The notes under the pieces: model-generated
What the model was told of the DNA's origin: nothing
Database searches by the model: none
Seen by the model: the letters and a program-made list of their open reading frames with translations, nothing else
Part shown: positions 8,066-15,273 of the stretch, piece by piece
Layout of the letters: every line of letters begins with the position of its first letter
Position numbering within the stretch: position 1 is the stretch's first letter
Position numbers and translations under genes: made by a program
Assembly: GCF_042429765.1 (NCBI RefSeq)
Contig: NZ_JBHLZU010000008.1
Location: 1 to 64,000, forward strand
Direction of reading: 5' to 3'
DNA: 64,000 nt
DNA from: Allokutzneria oryzae
Lineage (GTDB): Bacteria; Actinomycetota; Actinomycetes; Mycobacteriales; Pseudonocardiaceae

Positions 8066-9064
8066 GTGGACCGAATCGCGGGATCGTTGTACGGGTTGGC
8101 TTTCGGGGACGCGCTCGGTCGGCCAACGGAGTTCCTGACCGTTGTGGAGATCGATCGGGAGTTCGGTCCTGCCGGGCCGGATGATCTGGTGGGTGATCCC
8201 GCGTTGGTCACCGATGACACGCAGATGGCGCTTGCGGTCGCGTGGGCGCTCCATGGCGTCGACCGGTACACCGCTGACGCGCTTGAACCGCGATTGCGGG
8301 AGCGGTTCGTGGCGTGGGCGCACAGCCCGGACAACAATCGTGCGCCTGGGATGACGTGTTTGCGCGCGTGTGGCGGCCTGGCGGAGGGTGTGCCGTGGGT
8401 GGAGGCGACCATCTCGGGGTCCAAGGGGTGTGGCGCGAACATGCGGGTGACTCCGGTGGGGTTGGTGTCCGGGCTTGACCTGGACGCGCTTGCCGGGGTA
8501 GCGCAACTGCAGGCCGCGATGACTCACGGTCATCCCACGGCGCTGGCCGCGGCCGAACTCACCGCCTACGCAACGCGATTGCTGGTCGAGGGCTTCGAGC
8601 TGGCCGACGTGCCCGCCGCGCTGCTGGCCCGCTGCGGTGAACGGCGCTCTGTCTACCTGGAGGATTGGCTCGGATCCTTGTGGCAGATGCCGGGGGCGAC
8701 CACGCCCGCTGATTTCATCGCCCGCGGCTGGGACGAGTGTGCCGCGGTCCTCGATCGGCTGGTGGCTGCCATCGCCCGGCCTGACGATGGCCTCGACGCG
8801 TGCCTTGCCACCGGCGAGGGCTGGATCGCCGAGGAGGCGTTGGCGACCGGCCTGTACTGCGCGATCCGGCACGCCGACGATCCGGTGCAGTGCCTGGTGC
8901 GGGCCGCTCGAACCAGCGGCGACTCCGATTCGATCGCCGCGCTGGCCGGAGCGTTCGTGGGCGCCGCACACGGTCTGGCCGCCTGGCCGACAGACTGGGT
9001 CGCACGCATCGAATACGCGGACCAGTTGGCCGCACTTGCTGCTGGCACACACAAGCGGAACTGA
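8066..9064 (+). CDS. ADP-ribosylglycohydrolase
   Basis: The 332-residue protein belongs to the ARH/DraG family, which removes ADP-ribose from proteins or small molecules using a dinuclear Mg site. The N-terminal DRIAGSLYGLAFGDALGRPTE is diagnostic. The metal ligands are seen in TDDTQMALA (about residue 50) and in the C-terminal SGDSDSIAALAGAFVGA, where D-S-D replaces the usual D-T-D. The start is GTG 8066; the longer open frame from 7676 carries no homology. It is transcribed alone, upstream of a leader-controlled EF-G paralogue. The target is unknown. Confidence 0.88.
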   Translation: MDRIAGSLYGLAFGDALGRPTEFLTVVEIDREFGPAGPDDLVGDPALVTDDTQMALAVAWALHGVDRYTADALEPRLRERFVAWAHSPDNNRAPGMTCLRACGGLAEGVPWVEATISGSKGCGANMRVTPVGLVSGLDLDALAGVAQLQAAMTHGHPTALAAAELTAYATRLLVEGFELADVPAALLARCGERRSVYLEDWLGSLWQMPGATTPADFIARGWDECAAVLDRLVAAIARPDDGLDACLATGEGWIAEEALATGLYCAIRHADDPVQCLVRAARTSGDSDSIAALAGAFVGAAHGLAAWPTDWVARIEYADQLAALAAGTHKRN

Positions 9065-9369
9065 GGCATCGGAACTCACGAACTGGTGTCCGGCGAGCAT
9101 TGTGCTGTTCTACGGCCGCGCGACCAGCGGCATGAGCGGACGTTCAACAGATGTCGAGCCCGGTGCCCACAGTTGTCCGTTGCGGGGTCTTCACGGCGGG
9201 CTTGGTCGCGTCCGTGGGCGCTGCGCCGGGGCGGAGTGAACGTGATCGCCATCGCGCCTCTCATCCAGGGCGAGCCAGCCAGCGAGGACGTCGATGTCGT
9301 CGATGAGTGCGGCTTCGGCGGAGTTGGCGGCGGGCACGATCACACGGCGCATGCCTTGGGCGCATAGTC

Positions 9370-9663
9370 GTGGACGTCACGCGCAGCCAAGGTTTCCTGT
9401 TCGCGTGCATCACGGCGGCGGTGGTCTGCGGGCAGTGCTCGGTGACCGGCGCGTGCCTGGGGTCGATGCTGTGCGCTGTGATCTCGGCGGGCGTGCACCA
9501 GGGGGGCCGGGGCAGCGACTGGGCTCCGCTGGCGTGGGGCGTGCTGCTGGTGTTCTCCCCCGCAATTGTCCTTGCCAGCCGCCCGAGTTCGGTTACAGTT
9601 CCCCCGGGACTGACCGTGACTGTTTGGAGAGGAGATCGCTCGTGTTCACTCGCGACGCCGTGA
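9370..9663 (+). CDS. Hypothetical membrane protein (uncertain)
   Basis: The frame from GTG 9370 encodes about 97 residues with two hydrophobic stretches (FLFACITAAVVCG and WGVLLVFSPAIVLA). It contains the second copy of the 30-bp repeat, read as SDWAPLAWG, and overlaps the start of the 33-codon leader ORF by 22 nt. No ribosome binding site is obvious. It may be a truncated membrane-protein gene or a chance frame. Confidence 0.3.
   Translation: MDVTRSQGFLFACITAAVVCGQCSVTGACLGSMLCAVISAGVHQGGRGSDWAPLAWGVLLVFSPAIVLASRPSSVTVPPGLTVTVWRGDRSCSLATP
9510..9539 (+). repeat. 30-bp direct repeat, copy 2
   Basis: Identical to 7998-8027. In this copy the bases can be read within a possible small membrane-protein frame, which suggests that this is the ancestral site and that 7998 is a remnant. 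Confidence 0.7.
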
Positions 9664-9743
9664 TCCTCCGGTCGCGTTCCCAGGTGATCCTGGTGTCCCC
9701 GGTAGTCCGGTGCTGGCCGCGCGGCCAGCACTGGGCTCGGTGA
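9642..9743 (+). CDS. Leader peptide, 33 aa, upstream of EF-G-like gene
   Basis: This short ORF is preceded by GGAGAGGAG at 9626-9634, one of the strongest ribosome binding sites in the window, 7 nt before its GTG. It encodes 33 residues, starting MFTRDAVILRSRSQVILV and ending GQHWAR, with six Arg. Its stop (TGA 9741-9743) lies 76 nt before the GTG of the EF-G-like gene, and its 3' end overlaps stem-loops described in the next entry. Position, strong translation signal and structures match leader peptides that control ribosome-targeting resistance genes. The regulatory role is inferred. Confidence 0.6.
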   Translation: MFTRDAVILRSRSQVILVSPVVRCWPRGQHWAR

Positions 9744-9810
9744 CGAACGCCCTCTTTCGCAGTTCGTCCCGTGAATCGCGCTGACCTGGTCTCCGATTCA
9801 CCGCGAAAGG
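9710..9810 (+). promoter_or_regulatory. Stem-loops and anti-ribosome-binding-site, candidate translational attenuator
   Basis: Four pairings are visible by eye. A perfect 22-bp palindrome spans 9710-9731 (9-bp stem, GCGC loop) inside the leader ORF. A 7-bp stem pairs 9742-9748 with 9762-9768 and includes part of the leader stop codon. An 8-bp stem pairs 9771-9778 with 9794-9801. Finally, CTTTCGC at 9754-9760 is fully complementary to GCGAAAG at 9803-9809, which contains most of the ribosome binding site of the EF-G-like gene (GAAAGG, 9805-9810). The last pairing and the leader-stop stem are topologically exclusive, as expected of a switch. Confidence 0.55.
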
Positions 9811-9819
9811 CCCTGTGCC

Positions 9820-11844
9820 GTGCGTACCAACCAACCTCTGACCACCATCCGCAACCTCGGCATCCTCGCGCACGTCGACGCCGGTAAGACCACGCTCACC
9901 GAACGCGTCCTCTACGCGACGGGCACCACGCACAAACGCGGCGAGGTGCACGACGGGACGACGGTCACCGACTTCGACTCGCAGGAGCGCGATCGCGGCA
10001 TCACGATCTTCGCCGCGGCGGTGAGCTGCGCGTGGGACGGTCATCAGATCAACCTGATCGACACCCCCGGGCACGTCGACTTCTCCGACGAAGTGGAGCG
10101 GTCGCTGCGCGTGCTGGACGGCGCGATCGCGGTCTTCGACGCCGTGGCCGGCGTGGAGCCGCAGAGCGAATCCGTGTGGCGCCAAGCTGATCGTCACGGT
10201 GTGCCGAGGTTCGCCTTCGTCAACAAGATGGACCGCGTCGGCGCTGACCTGGACGCGGCCGTGGAGTCGATCCGCGAGCGGCTGCACCCCGCGCCGATGG
10301 TGGTCCAGCTGCCGATCGGCCAGGAGAACGAGTTCCGCGGTGTCGTCGACCTGGTCCGGATGCGCGCGCTGCTCTGGGCCGATGACGGCGGTGTCGAGGA
10401 GGGCCCGGTTCCGGACGCCCTGCTCGACGAGGCTCGGCGCCGGCGTCGCGTGCTCGAAGAGGCTGTGGCGGAAAGACATTCGGCGGCGTTGGAGGAGTTC
10501 TGTGCGCAGCAGGAGGTTTCCGCGCCGACGTTGGCTTCGGCGCTGCGCGAGCTGACCCACAGCGGTGAGGGTCTGGTTGTGCTGTGCGGCTCGGCCTACC
10601 GCAACCGCGGGATCGAGCCCTTGCTGGCCGCCGTCATCGCGTACCTGCCGTCCCCTGTGGACGTTCCACCGGTGCGCGGTGTCTGGGCCGACGAGGAGCA
10701 CGAGCGCCCAGCCGATCCGGCGGCTCCGTTCTCTGCCTTGGCTTTCAAGGTGGTCGTGGCGCCAACGGGACGGCTGACGTTCCTGCGCGTGTACTCCGGG
10801 ACAGTCCAGAAGGGAGCGGAGGTGTTCGACGCCGGCACGCGGAAACCCGAGCGGATCTCGCGCATCCTCCGGGTCCAGGCCGACCGGCACACGGAGGTGG
10901 AGCGGGCCGTGGCGGGCGACATCGTCGCGGTGGTCGGTCCGAAGAACGCGCGTGCTGGAGCGAGCCTCTGCGCGCGTTCGGTGCCGGTGCTCTTCGAGCC
11001 GCCGGTGGTGGCTGATCCCGTTGTCTCCGTGGCGATCGAGACGCGTTCGGCCGCCGACACCGATCGGCTGGCGATGGCGTTGCTCCGCACGACCGACGAG
11101 GACCCGTCGCTGGTCGTGCGGACCGACTCCGAGACCGGTCAGACGCTGTTGTCCGGCTTGGGCGAGCTGCACCTGGAGGTCGCGGTGGAGAAGATCCGCC
11201 GCGCCTACGGCGTGGAGATCTTCGTCGGCCGCCCCCGGGTGGCCTACCGGGAGACGGTGCTGTCCGGGGTGTCAGGACTGGAGTACAAGCACGTGAAGCA
11301 GGACGGGGGTTCCGGCCAGTTCGCTCGCATCGTCCTGGACGTCGAGCCCACGGATGAGGAGGAACTCGTGTTCCAGTCGGCCGTGGTCGGCGGCGCCGTG
11401 CCACGCGAGTTCGTGCGCGCTGTCGAGGCCGGGTGCCGGGACGCGCTGTCGGAGGGGCCGCTCGGTGGTCATCCCGTCACCGGCGTGCACGTCACGCTCA
11501 CCGACGGCTCGACGCACGTGAAGGACTCCTCGGAGATGGCGTTCCGGACCGCCGGTCGGCTCGGGCTCCGGGAAGCGTTGCGCGCCAGCAAGATGGCGTT
11601 GCTGGAGCCAGTGTCCGAGGTCGCGGTCACCGTTCCGGAGGACGCGATGGGCAGCGTGCTGGGTGACCTGGCGATGCGGCGCGGTCAGGTGTCGGCGTCG
11701 GCGACGCGCTCGGGCACGGTGACGATCACCGCGTCGGTGCCGCTGGCCGAGCTGTTCGGCTACTCCGACCGCCTGCGCAGCCGGACCCACGGCCGGGGCA
11801 GCTTCACCGCCAAGGCCGCCGGTTTCGCACTGGCGCCCCGGTGA
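9820..11844 (+). CDS. EF-G-like translational GTPase (paralogue, possible ribosome protection)
   Basis: The 674-residue protein has a complete GTPase domain: G1 HVDAGKTT (about residues 19-26), a switch I-region RGIT, G3 DTPGHVDF and G4 NKMDR, followed by EF-G domains II-V (C-terminal LAELFGYSDRLRSRTHGRG). Standard EF-G is about 700 residues; this is slightly short and more diverged, so it is a paralogue, not the housekeeping fusA. EF-G catalyses translocation; related proteins (Tet(M)/OtrA, FusA2-like) release antibiotics from the ribosome. The upstream leader peptide favours a drug-inducible protective role, which is an inference. A terminator follows directly. Confidence 0.85.
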   Translation: MRTNQPLTTIRNLGILAHVDAGKTTLTERVLYATGTTHKRGEVHDGTTVTDFDSQERDRGITIFAAAVSCAWDGHQINLIDTPGHVDFSDEVERSLRVLDGAIAVFDAVAGVEPQSESVWRQADRHGVPRFAFVNKMDRVGADLDAAVESIRERLHPAPMVVQLPIGQENEFRGVVDLVRMRALLWADDGGVEEGPVPDALLDEARRRRRVLEEAVAERHSAALEEFCAQQEVSAPTLASALRELTHSGEGLVVLCGSAYRNRGIEPLLAAVIAYLPSPVDVPPVRGVWADEEHERPADPAAPFSALAFKVVVAPTGRLTFLRVYSGTVQKGAEVFDAGTRKPERISRILRVQADRHTEVERAVAGDIVAVVGPKNARAGASLCARSVPVLFEPPVVADPVVSVAIETRSAADTDRLAMALLRTTDEDPSLVVRTDSETGQTLLSGLGELHLEVAVEKIRRAYGVEIFVGRPRVAYRETVLSGVSGLEYKHVKQDGGSGQFARIVLDVEPTDEEELVFQSAVVGGAVPREFVRAVEAGCRDALSEGPLGGHPVTGVHVTLTDGSTHVKDSSEMAFRTAGRLGLREALRASKMALLEPVSEVAVTVPEDAMGSVLGDLAMRRGQVSASATRSGTVTITASVPLAELFGYSDRLRSRTHGRGSFTAKAAGFALAPR

Positions 11845-11849
11845 GGTCG

Positions 11850-11880
11850 AATGGCCCCGCTCCACGCGAGCGGGGCCATT
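11850..11880 (+). terminator. Intrinsic terminator after EF-G-like gene
   Basis: A perfect 12-bp stem pairs AATGGCCCCGCT (11850-11861) with AGCGGGGCCATT (11869-11880) around a 7-nt loop, six nt past the stop codon. There is no long T-run, as is common in actinomycetes. Confidence 0.85.
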
Positions 11881-11885
11881 CGGCA

Positions 11886-12345
11886 CGCCTAGCACCTTGA
11901 CCTCGGCGGTGAAGGGCAGCCCCGGGTCGTCGTAGCTCGTTCCGCCGAAGCGCCTTTGCATCACGCCCTGGAGCCCGCCTTGAGCTGGAGGGTTCCCTTG
12001 CGCAGCTGGAAGGTGGTGCCGACGGCGATCGGGCCGGGAACGGACTCGATGACGTGGCCGTCGGCGTGGGGCGCGCTCGGCCGACCCGGTCCCAGGTTCG
12101 AGCCGCCGGAGAGGCTGATGGAGACGAACGCGGCGTTGTCCGGCAGCTTCGCCCGGAACCGGATGTTCTTGAGCGCCTTGATCTTCTGGCTGTTCAGCTC
12201 GGCGGGGGCCTGCATCGCGTCGGTCTGCGAGGTCGAGGTGAACCCGCTGCCCGCGGCGACCGACTCCGGCGCGTCGGCCTGGATCGTGCTCTGCTGGACG
12301 AACTCCTGGGCGGGCAGATGACCGGCCGTGAACGCACAGGTGGCG
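11886..12345 (-). pseudogene. Secreted actinobacterial protein, frameshifted remnant
   Basis: Pieces in several minus frames line up as one beta-rich secreted protein: CAFTAGHLPAQEFVQQ near 12330, then LNSQKIKALKNIRFRAKLPD, FVSISLSGGSNLGPGRP and VPGPIAVGTTFQLRKGTLQL in the frame 11961-12215, and finally FGGTSYDDPGLPFTAEVKVL in another frame to about 11888. The layout matches a family of exported proteins of about 200 residues common in Streptomyces and mycobacteria whose function I do not know. The signal peptide is missing and at least two frameshifts are present, so it is inactive. Confidence 0.55.
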
Positions 12346-12469
12346 CGGAGCTGGCGGTTTCAGCCATGGCTGACATCCCTGGGGCATTGTCCGGTTCGTC
12401 GGTATTTTTCGGCCATCTCACCGGCTGACGGTGAGATTCCGTATCAAGTACGAAAACCAGGGGGATTGC

Positions 12470-12781
12470 ATGCGCAAGGGCATGCGCACCGTCGTGGCGA
12501 TCGCGGGGGCCGTCACCGCGCTCGCGGCGGGAACGGCCACGGCGGGTGCCGCTCCGGCGACCGAGGTCGCACAGGTCAAGGCCTCGGCCGACCCGTGCGG
12601 CTGGTTCGTGAGCTGGGGTACCGGGTACTACAACCACTGCGGCCCCACGAACGTGGTCATCTACGTCGACCGGACCAACATCGGCGGGTTCAAGGACTAC
12701 GAGAAGTGCGTTCCGCCGGGGACGACTCGTCTCGGCCCGTGGCCGGACTGGAAGGGCGCCTGGTACCTGCGCCCCTGCTGA
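12470..12781 (+). CDS. Small secreted 4-Cys protein, family A member 2
   Basis: The 103-residue product has a signal peptide (MRKGMRTVVAIAGAV, cleavage near AGAA). The mature part shows CGWFVSWGTGYYNHC, VVIYVD, EKCVPPGTTRLG and a C-terminal WYLRPC. Cys spacing and the C-terminal Cys match family A. The start ATG 12470 follows an AGGGGGA ribosome binding site; a second ATG four codons on is possible. A strong terminator follows at 12794, so it is a single-gene unit. Confidence 0.85.
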   Translation: MRKGMRTVVAIAGAVTALAAGTATAGAAPATEVAQVKASADPCGWFVSWGTGYYNHCGPTNVVIYVDRTNIGGFKDYEKCVPPGTTRLGPWPDWKGAWYLRPC

Positions 12782-12793
12782 GTCGGAACAGCG

Positions 12794-12830
12794 AAGCGCG
12801 GTCGGCGATCATCCCGCCGACCGCGCTTTT
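12794..12830 (+). terminator. Intrinsic terminator after family A member 2
   Basis: The stem AAGCGCGGTCGGC pairs with GCCGACCGCGCTT around a short loop and is followed by TT, 13 nt after the stop codon. Confidence 0.85.
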
Positions 12831-12859
12831 GTCGTGCGCCAAGTCCGCCGCACGGCTCC

Positions 12860-13050
12860 CCCGGGGACACTCCCGCGCCCGAATACCCCTGCGGCAGCGC
12901 GAGCTCGGTGACCGACCACCGCTGGTCGTCCCGCATCAACGCCGCGCCCGAGGAGTCGAACACCAGCTCCGGCTCGGGCAGGCCCGCGATCAGCGCGTGC
13001 TCGCTCGGCAGGAACACCCGCCGCACCATGCCGAGGTGATCCAGGCGGCT
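12860..13050 (-). pseudogene. Unrecognised coding fragment
   Basis: One minus-strand frame reads naturally for about 60 residues (RLDHLGMVRRVFLPSEHALI, PELVFDSSGAALMRDDQRW, SVTELALP) inside otherwise poor sequence. I do not recognise it. The clean local reading and ragged ends suggest the middle of a gene cut on both sides. Confidence 0.35.
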
Positions 13051-13068
13051 GGGTGTGGTGCGCAACGG

Positions 13069-13458
13069 ATGCGCCTGATCGTGTTGTGGTGCCCCGACTT
13101 CCCCGCGGTCGCCGCGGCCACCGCACCCGGCAGGCGCAGATCCTGCGCCCCGAATTGCTGGCCATGGTCGAGTTACTCGTGCGAGGCCGGGGCTGGCCAC
13201 TGCACCGCCACGACGGGGCGATAGCCGAGCAGGTGGTGTGGCGTTTCCCGGTGTGACCGGGTGTTCAGCACCGAGTTGGAGTCCAAGGCCCTGCAGATGC
13301 TGTTGGCCACGCTGCCCGACCCGGCCCGTGTCGCCGCCATGCCCCCGGCTGATCTGGTACGCCACGCCGCCGAGCATGAGGTGCGGATCCTGCGGCCCAA
13401 GGCAGTCCAGGTCATCGCCGCGGTCACCGAGGCGTTGTGCGTTCCCGACGCGCAATGA
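13069..13458 (+). pseudogene. ImuB-like N-terminal scrap joined to unidentified coding pieces
   Basis: ATG 13069 starts MRLIVLWCPDFPAVAAAT, the characteristic opening of the actinobacterial Y-family polymerase-like protein ImuB (DNA damage mutagenesis), but homology ends after about 18 residues. Two further short frames follow: one ending at 13256 (ILRPELLAMVELLVRGRGWP) and one from 13261 to 13458 (ELESKALQMLLATLPDP, DLVRHAAEHEVRILRPKAVQ). They may derive from a transposase; I could not assign them. The region is a mosaic of breakpoints. Confidence 0.35.
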
Positions 13459-13689
13459 CAGGCCGCTGGTCTGCTGACCTCTGTCCGTGGCATTGCGGCA
13501 CAGCCCTGTCAGTTGTCAGCGACGGTGGATGGACTGAAGGTCCAGCACGTGCCGGATCACGTCGGGCGGGCCGTTGGTCGTGGATGCGATGCCGCTGCCC
13601 TGCGGTCAGCCTCTTTGACGCGTGTGATTGCCTCCTGGAGGCCATGCGGAAGCGAGGGGGCCGGCCCCGCTGGCGCTCTCATCTTCTTC

Positions 13690-13890
13690 ATCATCGCCGT
13701 GCGCATCGCCCGCAAAGGCATCGACTCCTCGGAGAAACTGGGCCGACACCGCTGGGTCGTCGAACGCACCCTCGCCTGGCTCACCGGCTACCGGCGCCTG
13801 ACCCTGCGCTACGACCGCACCGCCTTCCACTTCCTCAGCTTCGCGACCCTCGCAGCGGCCCTGACCTGCTACAAAAGACTCCCCAAATAA
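13690..13890 (+). pseudogene. IS5-family transposase, C-terminal remnant
   Basis: The frame encodes ARKGIDSSEKLGRHRWVVER, then TLAWLTGYRRLTLRYDR and a final LTCYKRLPK. This is the last DDE segment (with the catalytic Glu of VVERT) of an IS5-group transposase. The upstream two thirds of the gene are missing. A closely similar remnant lies at 49849-50276 beside the PKS gene. Confidence 0.75.
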
Positions 13891-14030
13891 GACACCCCAA
13901 GCAGCCAGGGAATAGCCGCATTCGATGAGATTCGAACAGCTTGCCAGAATTGATCCCTGCGTGCGATCCTCGCAAAGCAAATCAGGCATCTCCGGGCCTG
14001 TTCGGTATTTTTGAGAGGATTCCGTTTCCG

Positions 14031-14417
14031 ATGTCGACGTCTTGGGGAATTTCGGCGGGTCGCGCCGTCGCGTTGGGCGCAGCTTTGGCTCTGGCGACCA
14101 CGCTTTTCTCGGCAGGGGTCGGTCACGCCGCCGATGAACTCTGCGGGCACGTGAAAGTCTACGAGCACGCCAACAGGGGAGGCAGCCAGGCTGACTTGCT
14201 GCTGTGCAGCCCTAGTCCCAGCGCGGCGGAGCTCGGCCCCGACCTGCGGGGCAAGGTCAGCAGCTGGGAGTACGTCGGCGGAACGGTGAGGGTTTGCCTC
14301 TGGGACAGCGGCAAGAACTATCTCAACGTCTTCCGGACCCCGGGATCAGGTTTTGAGAACCTGCCCGACTACGCGAACGACAAGGCCTGGCACGTAACCC
14401 TCTGCTTCGACCACTGA
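14031..14417 (+). CDS. Secreted beta/gamma-crystallin-like protein, 128 aa
   Basis: A signal peptide (hydrophobic ALGAALALATTLFSAG, cleavage near GHAA) precedes a mature part of about 94 residues with CGHVKVYEHANRGGSQADLL, a Greek-key-like 'VYEHxNxGG' motif, KVSSWEYVGGTVRVCLW and a C-terminal VTLCFDH. This resembles beta/gamma-crystallin-type exported proteins, a group that includes peptidase inhibitor I36. Four Cys could form two disulphides. The ATG at 14031 has AGAGGA 11 nt upstream. Confidence 0.7.
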   Translation: MSTSWGISAGRAVALGAALALATTLFSAGVGHAADELCGHVKVYEHANRGGSQADLLLCSPSPSAAELGPDLRGKVSSWEYVGGTVRVCLWDSGKNYLNVFRTPGSGFENLPDYANDKAWHVTLCFDH

Positions 14418-14533
14418 TAGTTGGCGGAATCCGGGAGCGCCGTCCGCGCGGCGGTGAGCGGCAGTGACCGGCATCCCGGACGCAAACCTCCAGGAATCGT
14501 CCGGCGTCCCGCTTGATGTGGGAAGGTTGGCGT

Positions 14534-14866
14534 ATGGGGAAGCGCGAGATGGACGACGAGCAGCGCGAGCGGATGCACGACCTCAAGCGGTTGACTTGGC
14601 GCGGGGTGCTGACCGGTGGCGCGTTCTTGGCCTTCGCGATCGTCGCGGGGGTGTTCCTGCGCGACGACTGGACGGCGTTCCTGTTCTCGGGCTCGCTGAG
14701 CCTCGTGTTGACCATCGTCGTGTTCGTCTCGCAGTGGCGCTATATCCGTCGCGGACCGTTCCCCCGGCTGCCCGTGAGCAAGCGTGATAGCACCACGCCC
14801 TTGACCGATTCTCATCCAGCGACCGGGTCGCTGGATGAGAATCGGTCAGCAGGTCAGGGTGGCTGA
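14534..14866 (+). CDS. Small membrane protein, 3' end altered by a palindrome
   Basis: ATG 14534 follows GGAAGG. The product has an acidic/basic N-terminus (MGKREMDDEQRERMHDLKRL), then two membrane helices (LTGGAFLAFAIVAGVFL and FLFSGSLSLVLTIVVFV) and QWRYIRRGPFPRLP. After about residue 88 the sequence (PLTDSHPATGSLDENRS) is encoded by the 47-bp palindrome at 14802, so the natural C-terminus has probably been replaced by an inserted sequence. Function unknown. Confidence 0.6.
   Translation: MGKREMDDEQRERMHDLKRLTWRGVLTGGAFLAFAIVAGVFLRDDWTAFLFSGSLSLVLTIVVFVSQWRYIRRGPFPRLPVSKRDSTTPLTDSHPATGSLDENRSAGQGG
14802..14848. repeat. 47-bp near-perfect palindrome (23-bp arms, 1-nt centre)
   Basis: Arms 14802-14824 and 14826-14848 are exact reverse complements around G14825; each arm begins from outside with TGACCGATTCTCATCC. 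It lies inside the 3' end of a small membrane-protein frame. It has no T-run, so it is a poor terminator. It looks like two mobile-element ends joined head to head, or a small cruciform/MITE. Confidence 0.75.
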
Positions 14867-14936
14867 GTTGCTGTCCGCTCGAACTCGCCGCAAGACGTGG
14901 TGGCCTGCGCACCGTCGTCGGCTTGGTTGTCCGGGC

Positions 14937-15145
14937 TCAGCTGACGGTTTCGGCGGCGGTGTCCAGGTGGGGCGATTGCGCTGGTTCTGGCCGACCCCAT
15001 TCGCTGGCGCGGAAGGCTGCGACCTCCTTGGCGGTGAGCAGCTCCAGCTTGTGTGACCAGTCGCGCAGGACAACGGGTGTGAGGGTCCGGTGGTGCGGCA
15101 TCGCGTCGCCGCCGCGGTGGTGGCGGCTGAACCAGAGGGTCCTGG
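14937..15145 (-). pseudogene. Unrecognised C-terminal coding fragment
   Basis: The last 65-70 codons of a minus frame read naturally (TLWFSRHHRGGDAMPHHRTL, VVLRDWSHKLELLTAKEVAA, FRASEWGRPEP) and stop at 14937. Upstream the frame loses coding character. It may be the tail of a lost gene; no family was recognised. Confidence 0.3.
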
Positions 15146-15273
15146 TCGTCGGGTCCGCCGACGCTCTCATCTTCCTCATCCCAGCGGGCACAGTGCTCTG
15201 GGAGCTCGGCATCGCCAGGACAGCCTGCACCAGCGTCGGCGTCAAGCTGCTCGGATGATCACACGACGAGCGA

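Noticed and set aside
9646..11172. 508-codon minus-strand ORF
   Set aside because: It is antisense to the EF-G-like gene, and no domain is readable.
9820..11844. Calling the EF-G-like gene the housekeeping fusA or a tet(M)-type gene
   Set aside because: It lacks the str operon context and is diverged from EF-G, but its domains are EF-G-like rather than Tet(M)/OtrA-like, so neither name is supported.
13660..15185. Similar 20-nt stretches around 13675 and 15163 (CGCTCTCATCTTC)
   Set aside because: The match is short and imperfect and is not flanked by further similarity, so it is not a supported repeat.
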